From: Adiantum capillus-veneris
Lineage: Eukaryota; Streptophyta; Polypodiopsida; Polypodiales; Pteridaceae
Length of the DNA stretch: 60,000 nt
Assembly: GCA_014529385.2 (NCBI GenBank)
Contig: CM043956.1
Location: 66,516,281-66,576,280 of the forward strand
Reading direction: 5' to 3'
The notes beneath the pieces are model-generated. The model ran no database searches. It was not told where the DNA came from and saw only the letters and a program-made list of their open reading frames with translations. A program made the translations under genes and the position numbers. Positions 35,040-46,956 of this stretch are shown here, piece after piece. Within the stretch, counting starts at the first letter, position 1. Each line of letters starts with the position of its first letter.

Positions 35040-37390
35040 ATACGGCGAATATTAAGCTGGAAAAACATCAACAAAAATTTGTCTTTGAAGTGATAATACG
35101 TCACTGTCATCGCATGTTAGAGCTTGAGCTTCGTCGCTGCCTAAATTCTTCGGCTCCGGAATAGTATGACCAATTCATAGAGGCTTATAGAAGTATGCTA
35201 ATGTCTTTCAGCAGCTTCAACGCGCATTTACACCCCAAAATGCATTTGACATATCCTTAATGACATTAGGTTCATTATCGAACATGGTCAAATAATCTAT
35301 TGGACAGAGATTGCGAAGACCTTTGAGGATGGAAAAAACCCTGAAATAATTACTTTTCCACGGGTAGCTACTCGCATACAACTGGTGCAACTATTGTATA
35401 CTGAATTCAAGAGCAAGGGAAAGCTGAAAAGAGTAGCAAAGCACACGAGAATGGAAGTCAGCTCTTTCAATGCTACTGCAGAGCCAGAGACTACGGTTAG
35501 AGTAGAGACTCCTGCTAGTGCAACTCTCGCACTCAATCAGTCTTAGCTCCCCCCTCTGTTATATCTTTTGCCAAAAATTGCACTCTTCAACATACAAGCT
35601 CCGGAGTTGGGAGAAGGGAGATGGGCAAATGTGAAATGTGTAGGTGTCACACACCCTCCCGTTAAAGAGCCAATATATGAGGCAAAAATCTTCAAAGTGA
35701 ACTTGCATGGACCCATAGTGGATGAGCAGGTCAAGGACGAAGCCGTAGCTTTGGACATCGCTCAGCGCGACATCATTTATCCACTTGTCATGGTCCACCA
35801 TATAGAGCGTCCAATGCTCATTTCACATTTTTGGAATGGCGTCCATGTAGAGTAGTGGATAAGAGAGTGCACCGCATATGGTAGTCAACCTGCCATTTGC
35901 AATTATGTAACCATAGAAGGATCAATAGAGTTGTTCCAAAATAACATGTTGCATATAATAAACAGTCTTCTTCAGACCCTAAAGTATCTACATGTGCAAG
36001 AATATCTCCATAATGACCTTCACTCCCACAACATGGTACTTTAGTTTGGACAAAAGGGGGTCTATGCAGGCATTGTGGATTGGGGGTCATGTACAAAGAC
36101 CCCCACAATGGCATGCTTTTCTCCTCTCTGCAACTTGCAAATAGAAACTAGAAAGCAGAGCTAGAGATATTTTTCATGGGCTATCCCATAATGCATATCT
36201 ACTAATACCCCTCCCTATAATAAAGCCATGGATATTTACTCCATGTGCCATACTTGTAAACGGCTCTTGAAGTGCATGGAAGTGCCACAAGAGCAAAACA
36301 AAAGGGATTTTTAAGGCAATGTACTTATCCACCTTCAGAGTGGCAAGCGAAACAAACCCTGTGACTAAACGGTGCCCATAGAGTGGGCTATGACATTGTA
36401 ATAATTTTTGGTCTACAACCAAGTGATGAATTTTTTATGGTCCTCTTTAATTGCACTTCTAAATTATATAATTGATCAAATTATCTTGTCTCTTTGTAAC
36501 GACATGGTGATAAATATTATATCTCTTTATTGCTGCAAGATTGAGATATCCTGTCTATTTCTTTGAATATTTAAAAGTGATAACATGTTAGCTTTACGAA
36601 AAATATTTCTCATGATGACATGTTTGCTTGATTGATAGATATAGAAGAGAAACTTAATCACGCCAAAGCACAGGCCATCTACAAAGAGGAGATAGACCAT
36701 TATGGTTAGGAAAAAGATCTCAAAGCTATTGCGCGGATCGAAGAGGATGAGTGTGGGTTTCAAGGCAAACCTCTCAACCTTAAGGAGCGTAGGAAACTAT
36801 GTTCGATCCACTTTGTGCATCAACATTTATTTTGAATCAGCGGCAATGCCAAGGAATCAGGACCTGTAAAGCTATTACATTTGCAGCACAAAGGACTCGC
36901 ACGAGTGTTTCTATGAAGATTCATACGTCTTGAGAGAGTTATGCCAAACAACAATCAAATGGCACTCTACTTTATACAACAATGTTATGTTCACGACATC
37001 CTTGAGAGATGCGTGGATTGGTTAGACCGCCCTAAGAACTCTGGCGTAGGGCATGTTCGGATTGCAGGGAAAGTGGTTGCAAGTCATGACAATAATCCAA
37101 TGCGTCCAAGCAAACGTCTCATAGTTCTACTTCTCGAAGAGTCAGACACATTCATTGCATTGGCATGTCAAGGAGAGACACCTAATACTTTGCACAACAA
37201 AATCCTTGATCTTGAGATTGAGCTATCATAGGCCCAAGCCAAGATGCAACAATATGCAGAACTCTTCGGTCCATTTCTAGATCAAACTCGTTCTTCGTAG
37301 AAAGGGCCTTTAGGCCCATCTCCTACGCCTGAAAATGCTAAGTTTGACATAGACGAACTACTCAATGAGCTAACTCAATCTTTGAGTTGA
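35040..37390 (+). pseudogene. Multi-exon protein-kinase-like pseudogene
   Basis: Coding-like stretches on the plus strand are separated by intron-like DNA. From 35040, after a TTGCAG acceptor, the frame reads IKLEKHQQKFVFEVIIRH. Around 35290-35540 it reads EIAKTFEDG and VATRIQLVQLLY. From 35568 to about 36300 one frame resembles a kinase domain: possible N-lobe (KIFKVN, DEAVALDIAQ), catalytic loop YLHNDLHSHNMVL at 36003-36041, DWG in place of DFG at 36078-36086, and AMDIYSM like the start of helix F. TAG and TAA stops lie inside it (35853-35855, 36042-36044 and others). A second block, 36641-37390, continues with coiled charged sequence and ERCVDWLDRP. Kinase identity is my inference from the motif order. 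No parent gene is recognised. Confidence 0.5.
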
Positions 37391-37638
37391 GCACTTTGTG
37401 CACTTTACCCCTGTCTATTTGGGCAAAGGGCTACAATTTTTCGTAATCACAGCTTTTCATTTATCCCCTCAACTGGCCATTTTTGTATCATTGATTGGCA
37501 AAAATTGTATCGTATTCTAGCTGTAATTATGACTCTTATTGCAAAAGTAGCTTGAGAAAGAGAGAGAGAGAGAGAGGTGAACATGTTGTAGTGTCATAAT
37601 TTTCACACTCACAACGAGCAAAACTTATATACCTTAAG

Positions 37639-39734
37639 TCATACATCTGTGTCTCCATCAAACACACCAACCATATCATTTGTTTCATCCATATCAGAGC
37701 ATTCTGAAGCTATCTCCCATTCCACACCATCATCATCGTCTACTTCCGCATCAATATCTTCATGGGTTTGAAAAACACCATAGTGCTTTTGTGTTGCTCT
37801 TTTTGCAATGTTTACCGGCTTGTGAATGAGTCTCATGTTACAGAAAACATAAAGCAAATCAGCAGCATGTTGAGGATGAAGCCGGTTTCATTACTTAGTA
37901 TGCATAGAGTCAAAAGCCGACAAATTGCTTTCACAGCTTCCACTTGATGTTGCAATAGATAGAACATTGACAGCAATTTGTTGCAGCTCCACTTTCTTCC
38001 CACCATACTCCTTCCACCATCGAGGCACACTTGTGTGTGAAATGCAATCTATATGCCATGAATCCTAGAACATTCCACTTCTATTAGCATAATCAACTCG
38101 CTGATGAAAAGCAATCTTCCCATCCTCTTGTCCTAATAGTTGCGAGCACATTGTTTTGAAGTCACTCATAACTTCTTTATTGGCTGACTGTTGGTACATT
38201 TGAAATTTAGGATTTAATACAAATGCAGCACCATGCAACAGCATATGCAATTGCACCCATCGCTTGTTGGTAGTTGTGATCATGGACGCTTGTCCTTTGC
38301 ACCAAATCTAGCATGCTCGCTTACTTTGCACAATGGCTCTGACATATACCAATAGACTCGATCAAAGACAAAAGCGTCTTTCTCAATTATTTGTAAAATA
38401 TCTACAAATGGTTTGGCCAGGGTGACAATTCTCTCTACATTGAGCCAAAAAAAATGTGAGTTCACAAGATGTACACATCTTGCAGCTGCCTCTTGGTAGC
38501 TAGGATACTTGCTGAGCCATGCATCCCAGCATTTATCAGCTAATGTTTCAATCAATGGAGGCTTCACTTCTTGCAAGGCGGCAAGAACATAATATGCGGT
38601 TGCAAACCTTGTCGCACAAAATATCTCCAAAGTTTTGTTGGGTGATTTTAATCGAAAAAGAGCATACAAAAATTGATACTCTTTAATAAATTTCACCACA
38701 TGATTAGAATCTAGAAGCATTTGCTTCATGATGGACATTTTTCCAATATCTTTTAATAGAAAATTAAGAGTATGCATGGCACATGGCACCCAAGTAATTT
38801 CTGGGTACTTAACATGGATAGCCCTTCCTACAGCCTTGTAATTGGATGCATTATTTGTGACAATTGCAGTCACATTTTTTGGTCCACTTGTCTTTGCTAT
38901 AGTGTGCTCATATGTCCTTGCTAGATAATCAATGGTCTTCTATTTTAAAGAGGTTTCACTGGCTTTCACAAACAGAGATCCTCTAGGATTCATAAGCATC
39001 GCATTGATGAGTGGCTTCTTCTGACAGTTGGTCCATCCATCCAATGCTATAGTGCAACCATATGCAGGAACAAAGTCCACTACTATGCACTTGAGGATGG
39101 CTTTAGTACTGTCTTTCACTTTATCTAGATATTGTATGTGCATCTTATTATAATCAGAAAGCACAAACCCCTTTTTGGCCATTCTCATTAAAGCATCTTG
39201 AGATATCGGGTTGCACATAGCAGTGAATGGTATACCACACGCCAAAAAATCTTGCATACATTTCAAGTGCAACTCAAGAAAGTTTTGCCTATCTATCGCT
39301 TCATACAGTGTTTGGCCATTGGATGATGCTTTACTAGCTTTAGTTGAGCTAGGATTTTCAGCTACTAACGTCGAAGCACGTTCGTGAAAAGGAGTTGATT
39401 GAGGAGTCTGAACATTTTCTTCCGTAGGCACATGCTTTGTCCTCTCATTGACAAATGACATTTCAACATCCATTGCACAGCTTGTTTGGGATTTATAGTT
39501 TTCTTTTTAGCTACAAGAATTTTCTCTACAATGCGAGCGTACTTTGGCAATCTAGCATGAATATCTCTTGGGGGCGTCATACAATCGCACAAATTACCAA
39601 GGACTTTAAACAACTTCTCTTTGATTCTAGTCGTATTACCATTGAACTCATGGCCGCATCTCTTGCATTTCCATCAAGATGTATTCTTTCCAGCATGCCT
39701 CATGGATGTAATTCCACTCATGTCCTTTCACCAT
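37639..39734 (-). pseudogene. hAT-superfamily transposase pseudogene (BED, DUF659, hAT-C)
   Basis: Read from an ATG at 39734 (MVKGHEWNYIHE). After a frameshift a BED-type zinc finger follows (WKCKRCGHEF ... TTRIKEKL), then a spacer and the RNase H-like core: ALDGWTN with the first catalytic Asp, a TAG near 38941, then VTNNASNYKA and PCAMHTLNFLL typical of DUF659. Near the end come PRWWKEYGG, SIATSSGSCESNLSAF and NRLHPQHAADLLYVFCNMRL, the hAT dimerisation domain. An acidic tail ends at TAG 37639-37641. About five stops and one frameshift break it. The second catalytic Asp is Asn (codon at 38853-38855). Length and order match full-size plant hAT transposases. Terminal inverted repeats were not found. 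Confidence 0.92.
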
Positions 39735-40000
39735 GCTGATAGATAAATTTAAGCTGCCAAATCAACAAATCCACTTGTTAATTTCAAAGTCAAAACTAAT
39801 TCAAAGAAACAAGTTGCACAAGCAATGCTCTATCAATAAATATAGTCATCAAAATCTGTCTACATTATTAGTAACATGCTGCATTATCAATTAACAATAT
39901 ACAATAATAGTATTTGCATTCTTCAATAAACTCATGTCAATCAAATTATTTTGATGCATTAAATAACTTCATCACTTCAAGAAAAACATTTCAATCACAT

Positions 40001-41650
40001 TGCGCTATATCAATTGATTCATCTAAAGTGCAAGATATTGGTTTTCACACATTACGATAATCGATTTTATAATCCGTTGCACTATATCGATTTATCTAAA
40101 GTGCAAGCTTAACACTAGAATGGTAACAGGACACTTTTATGTCCTTGGACACTTTTGTGTCATGCTAAGTGACCATTTTGCTTGAATTATTTGAAGAGTA
40201 TGAAAATGAATTTCTAGGTGCTATATATCCACAAAGTTGTCTTATGAGCTGAAAAAAACTTGGCATTTCTTTTTGAGTATCGATCTCACCATTAACCTTA
40301 CTCTTGCACAACATTTTTGAACCTAAACAGTGTGAAAAAACGGGTCCTGTTTTTGGTTTTTTTCAATTTTTGGCAACTATACCACTCTAAACTTCATGTT
40401 TGTGAGATTTAGATGGCTAGAGGTTAGGCCTTCATAGTTCTCAACATGTTTCGATGCTTGTAGGGAGAGCTAAGTGTTAAAATTGAAAGTTATGACCAAT
40501 TTACAAGAATTGCATAATCCTGTTTTTTTGCCAAAATTAGCACTTTTATGATTTTTGGTGGCTTTCTTGATATCCAAATTAGCCAAAATTAGCACTTTTA
40601 TGGTTTCTTTGGTGGCTTTCTTGATATCCAAATTCAATTTTGATTGTGTAAGTGTAATGTATAACATAAAGCTAATCTTCCTTGAGTTTTGGGGGACCTA
40701 GCTAATATGCTATATAGCATAGTATATGATGATGGTTGAGTGTTTTGATTGCTGAAGAATACGATAGATTTTAGAGTCGCAAGTATAACTTTCTCAATAT
40801 TGCTAGTTTCTTAGGCCAATTGTGTGTATTTTGTAGGTAGTAACCATATCTAATCATAGACTACAAACTTGGCTAGATATTGAGTAGTTTCTATGGGTTT
40901 CTAGAGGTCATAATGCTAAAACCAGTTTTTTCATGTTTGCTGTATTTAGCACTTTATCATTGCCCCCAAGGTTCCAATTGTAAGAGATCCATTATCCTTT
41001 TGACATGCTCCATGTCTCCTTTTGAATCCAAAGGCCCAAAAGGAACTAATAAAACATGTATATAGTATCTATATTGAGCGTGACTATAGAAACTTTGATG
41101 ATAGGTCCACAGAATGGCAAAAATGCAACTTTTTTGTACCTATTTTTTTGGCCCAAAAAAAAATTAGTGAGGTAAAAGCAACCATATGTTTTGGTCACCA
41201 ACCCATTGAAGTTAGCGGGGCATTTTATATCATGTCCTACAAAAATCCCCACTCTTATTTATATGCAATCAACCATAAGAAATTGTTGTTTTGGGCAAAA
41301 TGCACTGATCCATCAACTTTGGAGGCTTGTAGTGACCAAGGGATGAGAAAAATTACAAGTTTCTCATTTTTTCCATATGTAGTAGTTACTGAACTATAAG
41401 CTCATGAAAGAATTTTTCAAAATGAGTGGATCTACTATGGTTTTGGAAATTTTTCCCAAAACCCTGAAAGGGCACTTTTATGTCCTGTTAGGTTATCATT
41501 CTAGTGTTAAAGCTTTCACATATTACAATAATCGGTAATATTGATCAAATCTTGCTATTGATTGTCATTGAAAATGGGCTTAATTGCAATCTTTGACAAT
41601 TTTCATATCTATCTGAAGTGCAAACATGAAGTTCTCACACTCCACAGTAG
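40001..41650. repeat. Degenerate tandem repeat, interrupted
   Basis: Units sharing CTATATC, ATCTAAAGTGCAAG, TTTCACA(C/T)ATTAC and ATAATCG start at about 40001 and 40079. A third weak unit lies near 41611-41645. The second unit is split by the TTAA-flanked element at 40113-41506, and the first unit shows what the unbroken sequence looks like. Confidence 0.7.
40113..41506. mobile_element. piggyBac-like element, TTAA target, 1,394 bp
   Basis: The element begins CACTAGAATG and ends CATTCTAGTG, a perfect 10-bp inverted repeat, and each end is flanked by TTAA (40109-40112 and 41507-41510). Just inside, CAGGACA with CACTTTTATGTCC is also mirrored with small gaps. TTAA duplication plus a CACTAG or CCCTAG start is the known signature of piggyBac-type transposons. 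The inside has a 125-codon frame (41022-41399) with no recognisable transposase motif and a partial tandem repeat near 40527-40640, so it is probably a non-autonomous derivative. Confidence 0.75.
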
Positions 41651-41697
41651 ATTTTTAAAAGCTTATCTATCTGCATTTGATACATGTTGTCGGAATG

Positions 41698-42656
41698 TGT
41701 GCTGTCGAGCTGGGAAAGTGCAAAACCTCTAGCCATAAGAGTTTGTGATGAGAGTCACAAAAACTTTGTGAAAAATCGTTTGTGGAGAATCACCAACCCT
41801 CTTTCTAAGGGTGACTAAAAATCTAAGAGCGTTCATGACAGCAAAGTCACAAACCCTCTTTCCTATCGTGCTTGGAAATTGCTTGTTTTCGTAGTTGAGA
41901 TTATGATAAGAGAATCACCAAACCACATTCAATTTCACTTAAAAAGACCATTTAAAAGCACAAAGTTTCAGCCATGAAACCTCAATGCTCATACAAGCAC
42001 ATCTCAATCAAAACCCAAACCTCTTTCATGGTATCATGTAGCCTCGCCCCCAATTACATACTCGTAACATCAAATAGTTGAAAGGAATACACAAGCTTCC
42101 ACCTTCATGGTGACCATTTTTTGAAATGTAGAGATTTAAGAGCTTCTAAAGTGAATCCCACACACCTGATAAGGGGAAACCATAATTCACTCCCTCACTA
42201 GCTCAGATACAAGATTACGAAGAGGTGGGATTGCCCTACACATAGATTGAGTAACCATGGAAGCAATTACACACTAGAGAAAACTTGCTGGTTTTTTCTG
42301 TAAAAACAAACCCTCTCTCTCTTACCCACGGGATTTTCAGCTGATGTGCCAACTTTTGGGCCATTTTTGCCAATTTGGACCAAAACTAGGTCATTTTCAT
42401 CTCATTTTTGACTCAAAAAATGCCATTTTTGATGCGAAAAATCCCAAACGGAGTCAGAAAAATTGCTAAATTGGTGGGATCATTGGCATAAGCATAAAAA
42501 TCATAGATAAGCATCATTTTTTATCAATATACCATTTTCAGTCACTTTCCATGCAATTCTGCAACGGTGCCTATTAGTTGCTATTTTTGGCAATTTTTGC
42601 CCGCATCAGTCTTTTTAGGCGATATGAGTGTGCCATCATGAAACACTTGGAGTATG
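41698..42656 (-). repeat. Truncated gypsy LTR (L1)
   Basis: Matches the first 960 or so bases (plus-strand order) of the LTR at 57612-58845, beginning TGTCGGAATGTGTG. It breaks off after CACTTGGAGTATG, where the duplicated segment D2 begins. The remaining 220 or so bases of the LTR are absent. No coding part of an element is attached. Confidence 0.9.
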
Positions 42657-43780
42657 AGCTTTGTGTTATTTTCTATTCAGGATATTAGCTGCCCCAAAAC
42701 TAAAGGAAGAAGAGTTTACAAGTTAGAACTCTATAAAAACACTAAAAATTACCTTTTGATTGCAAAGACTCTTCCAAAATTTTCATCAAAATGCAAATTT
42801 TAATAGAAAATCACCACATAGAGTTTTTTGTAAATGGGCCATGGCTTCCAATACATAGGCTTTCCATTTTATTGAAGCACAAAAACACCTTTAGAGATAC
42901 TTGTTCTAGCTATGTTATACTTTAGGGGTCACTAACTTGGATTTTAGGGTGATCTAATGCCAATTTCATGAAAACTGCCAAAAGCACCACACTTTTTGGG
43001 CTCAAGTTAGGTTTAAAAATGTTATTCACATCCAAGTCTAAAGGTGGAATCAATAACCCCCCAAAAGTCTAATTTTTTAAAGGTCATAAGCTAACTTTGT
43101 GGATATAGAGCACTTTAGAATGGGTAATCCAATAATCTACAACTTCTACTAACATAATGTCAACAACTATGAATTAAACGAATTGATTCATGAGATGATT
43201 TTGTCTAATTCAGTCATTTTCTATCAAAAGCACCCATAGAATAAGATTGATGCAAAGTTTGAGGTGCCACAATGCACTCTTCATCTTACTCTAATAGCAA
43301 GATATCTTCAAAACTTGTTTCTTACCTTCATTCACACAAACTAGATGTACATGGCTCAATTTGACATACTAATTAATTTGAATCTTGTGGAGATCATTTT
43401 TAATATTTTGAGAATTTTAATTTGGACTGATATTTTTTTGATTTTGTGTTGGAATTTCATTATAGTAACACAAAATATCAATCATGGGCATGACATGTTT
43501 CTCAATAAACGAATTGGGACTTACTTGGTTATTTTGATTCCCTCATTTTCTTTGGCCAAGGAATGTCTCATAGATGTCTCATAGGTGTGTTTGATCTAGT
43601 TAGTGGCTAGAATTTGGTGCTAGAGATCCTCTTTATTTGTATGTAGAATATATATTACAAACAAAAGGAGTGCAATATCTATGATTCTATGCTGTATTTT
43701 AGTGCACTATAAAAGGCATGTACATATGGGATATTTTGCAACCTGACGTAGGCATTGATGGGTTAAAGAAAAGATACATC

Positions 43781-44027
43781 CTCGGGGGGTGCACTATGTA
43801 ATTAAGTTAATGTATAACGTGAGTTCGAAAGGAGGGGTTTTAAATGCAAAAATTTTAGGCAATTTAATAGAGATACATTAAAATAAGGGGGTTTTATATT
43901 CAATTTTGGAAAAAAAATCCTAATATAAGGGGTCATTTTATTCATTCAAACATGTCAAAAGAGGGTTTTTTTTTAATACCCCGTGAACACACGTTATAAT
44001 GGGGTACTGAAAGGTGAACACCCCGAG
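43781..44027 (+). mobile_element. MITE-2, 247 bp, 8-bp TSD
   Basis: Starts CTCGGGGGGTGCAC and ends GTGAACACCCCGAG. It is flanked by GATACATC (43773-43780) and GCTACATC (44028-44035), an octamer duplication with one mismatch. The corresponding place in the first copy (5412-5419, GCTACATA) has no insertion. Its sequence is the reverse complement of MITE-1, with about 80 extra bases. Confidence 0.87.
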
Positions 44028-45184
44028 GCTACATCTTTTGCCAAAAAATATGAATCGAAAAGAAAGAATGCATGAATCATGGTAAGTAAGTAACATTATT
44101 GCTAATTAACAACCAAGATAAACTATTGAAATTTCCCTTTAGTTCAACCATTCTTAGATATGGGCCTTTCACTTAATAAAAGGCCATTGACATGAAAATA
44201 TATGTATAGGTGGTTTAAAGGTCAAGAGATTGGTTGTATACATGCATAAAGACAAGGTTTGGTTGGTTGCAATCAAGTTCATGTATTTGATGCATGTGTG
44301 AACATTAATGTGTTGGGATTGTCTTTGTCTTTAGTTTATAGCTTTAAGTACACCAATTTATGTACAACTTTATGTTTTAATATGTAACTTTTATCGTATT
44401 AAATTGATGTATGGACCAAATAAGATGAGGTGATTAATTATCACAATGTTCTCTATAATTAGTAGATTAACTAAATTCATTGAATTTTTGCTAGAAATGT
44501 ATATTAAGTGAAGTATACACTTGTTGCCATAAGATATTACATGCTATACCGCAAGGCGAAGCTCACCAAATTAAACACACCTTTGATACTTAGGAGTTGA
44601 GAAACAACTATATGAGGATGCCCAAGATCAAGCTCCTATTTAGGAGTTTTGTGGATTATTGAAAGATATTGATGTATAGTAACTACAAGATTACGAGATA
44701 AACACAACCTAGCTTGCTACATAGAAGTTTGAGAAACTAGTAGACGAGGACGTCCAAGAGCAAGATCCTGTATAGGAATCATAAACCTAGTAGATGAACA
44801 AGATAACCATTATCTAAATTGCTAGATCAAACATTAAAACTCCTATTTGTATCTAGAGAGTTTGGAGTCACCGTATTAGAGAAAATGGAACTTTTCCCAT
44901 TTCCATTCTTATACAAATAACAAACTCGGGATCCGTCACCATGTTCCTAAGTTTTTCAAAACCATATCAAGTGACCTATCATTGGAAATCAATTTAAAAA
45001 TTGAATTGATTGTGTCACCAAACGCACAAATCCGAGTAAGAGTGTTCAAGTTATGATGAATTTAAGTTTTCACCATGAGTCCGAAACTCAAGGGAGAGTC
45101 TCCTATTGTCCAAAATTCCTTGTGGCGGCTGAGAAAGTGAAAAAGTAGCTAAACTGACCAGGTAAATATAAGAATATATGCAGT

Positions 45185-45563
45185 AGGGGTACCCAATTTC
45201 GAAAAAAAATACAGAGGCGTGTATTGGGGGGGGGGGCGGGGGGGGGGCGCAGAGATTACAAGCGTAGAAGGAAGCGGAGGTGGTGCCAAACGCGAAGCAA
45301 GGGGCGAAGACGGGGACCAAGTGAAAGCGCAGGTGGGCGCGTCTGTAGAGCTTTTTTTAAAATGTTAACATTGGACTAGAATCACGGATTTCATGGAGGT
45401 GGGTTGGTTAGCCAGCCTGAATTGAGTGGTACTCTATTAGGAGATAAGTTCGAATACTATGTCGTGCTTTTGGAAGCTAACGGATTGACTAACTTGGGAT
45501 CAAAGATCTCGTGGAGGAATCTAAGTATTAAACAAATAAAGGGGGGAGCCTACCAATTAAAAT
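45185..45563 (+). mobile_element. Insertion in D2, possible tRNA-derived SINE
   Basis: Present in copy 2 but not in copy 1 of the duplicated segment. It contains a poly-G patch (45226-45247) and, at about 45400-45470, TAGCCAGCCTGA and AGTTCGAATAC spaced like the A and B boxes of a tRNA promoter. The B box matches the consensus GGTTCGANTCC only in part. No poly-A tail or target duplication is clear. The insertion itself is well supported; its class is not. Confidence 0.45.
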
Positions 45564-45742
45564 AAAATTTGAGCGAATGTCACAAGAAGGAAAAACAAAA
45601 CGGGTGAAGCGGGCTTCCTGACCAGGAAGTCGAAGAGCATCTAGGGTTGCATTCTGCGTGGCAATCAGAAAAGCAAGCGGCCATTATAAGTAGGTAGACC
45701 AGACTGTTCGAGAGGGATCCGTGACGACGTCGAATGTAGAGA

Positions 45743-46178
45743 ATGGACGCTTTTATATTTGGTGCTGCCTTTCTAGCGTTCATCGTCTTTGGTACTATGG
45801 TGTGCACCGTTGTCGATAGCTACAGAGAGCGTACCGTCTATGAACACATAAGGGCGGCACGCCGCTCGGCAACCTTCGTACTGAGACATCTGTACGCCCG
45901 CCCTGCATCCCCGTCTGCGACAGAAATTGAGTCTGCAGTACCCTCTTCTCTCTTCCTTGTTGAAACTTCTGACCAGGATGAAAGCCCCACGCCAGAAGAT
46001 TTAGCATTTGACAGCGTCATCTGTCTCGACATTATCAAAGTCGCGCAGCGTGTTTTCCGCCTGTGCACACGCATTTCATGCGGACTGCATCGATGCTTGG
46101 TTTGCTCGGGTCTCGTCTTGCCCCCTCTGTCACACTTCTGTTTCAATCCGGCCCAAGCGTGACCTGACTGTTGTGTAG
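45743..46178 (+). pseudogene. RING-H2 (ATL-like) pseudogene, copy 2
   Basis: Begins MDAFIFGAAFLAFIVFG, one membrane span, then SYRERTVYEHIRAARR and a low-complexity Ser/Pro/Glu region, as in small ATL E3 ligases. The RING-H2 starts SVICLD. About eight bases are missing near 46055, so the rest lies in another frame: CAHAFHADCIDAWF, then SSCPLCHTSV, ending at TAG 46176-46178. Apart from the deletion the second half of the RING is intact, including the Trp lost in copy 1. The first zinc ligand is Ser (AGC) rather than Cys. It lacks copy 1's 83-bp duplication, so it is nearer the ancestral form, though still broken. Confidence 0.85.
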
Positions 46179-46473
46179 CTCATGCCAGCTGCTGCTGAAG
46201 GCGTGAATTCCTCTCTTGCCTATGAATGAGGTTGCCATCATCATCAGCATTGTAGATGAAAGGCAAATAAAAGCAAACCAAAAGCAGATAAAAGTATGCG
46301 AAAAAACAAGTGAAACGACACCACGATTTCTCCCAAGAGTGCCATGCTTTACGAAGGCCTTTTCAACAAGTCAAGCCTTGACAACATTATCATCATTGCA
46401 TTGGCCAAAAAATAGAGAAGCATCCATTCTAACATGCCTACTTTAACATGCCTACTTGAACAATTTGTAGATT
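46179..46473. other. No gene recognised
   Basis: Short stretch after the RING-H2 pseudogene that has no counterpart in the first copy. Confidence 0.5.
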
Positions 46474-46768
46474 TAATTTATTTTTGTCTCTCCTTGACTC
46501 CAACTTGTCTATTGAAATGGTAGATTGTTTTCTTGTGAGTTAAAAATCATGGCATTTAAGTTTACTCTTGTAATTTATTTTTGTCAGCCTCTTGACTCAA
46601 ACTTGTCTATTGAAATGGTAAATTGTTTTCTTGTGAATAAAAAAATCATGGCATTTTAGTATACTCTTGTAATTTATCTTTGTCTCCTTTTGACTCAAAC
46701 TTGTCTCTTGAAATGGTAAATAGTTTTCTTGTGAGTTTAAAATCATGGCATTTTAGTCTACTCTTGGG
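46474..46768 (+). repeat. Tandem repeat, three units of ~98 bp
   Basis: Units start at 46474, 46571 and 46670 with TAATTTAT. Each contains AACTTGTCT, TTGAAATGGTA, TTTTCTTGTGA and ATCATGGCATTT, and ends TACTCTTG. They differ by only a few substitutions and short indels. Confidence 0.9.
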
Positions 46769-46956
46769 AATTTTCTTCCTTTAGGGAGGTTCATTATTGC
46801 ATAGTCAATTTCGATGTCTCTTCTTCTCAACATTGTGTTGATACTTTTGTTGCAAAAAAAGTAACGTCACAAAAGGCCCTATAGATTTTCTTTTGTCGAA
46901 CAATTACACAATACGAACAAACTTTTCTGAGTTTCTATCACTATAACACATCGCGC

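Larger units (their letters stand above)
42654..46115 (+). repeat. Duplicated segment, copy 2 (D2)
   Basis: Homologous to 4243-7228 in the same orientation. Differences include MITE-2 (43781-44027), a roughly 380-bp insertion (45185-45563) and several small indels. Its left border follows the truncated LTR L1, and the first shared bases are GAGCTTTGTG, which includes the last three bases of MITE-1 in the other copy. Confidence 0.88.

Noticed and set aside
41022-41399. 125-codon frame inside the piggyBac-like element as a possible transposase
   Set aside because: None of the DDE_Tnp_1_7 signatures or the C-terminal Cys-rich finger of piggyBac transposases can be seen.
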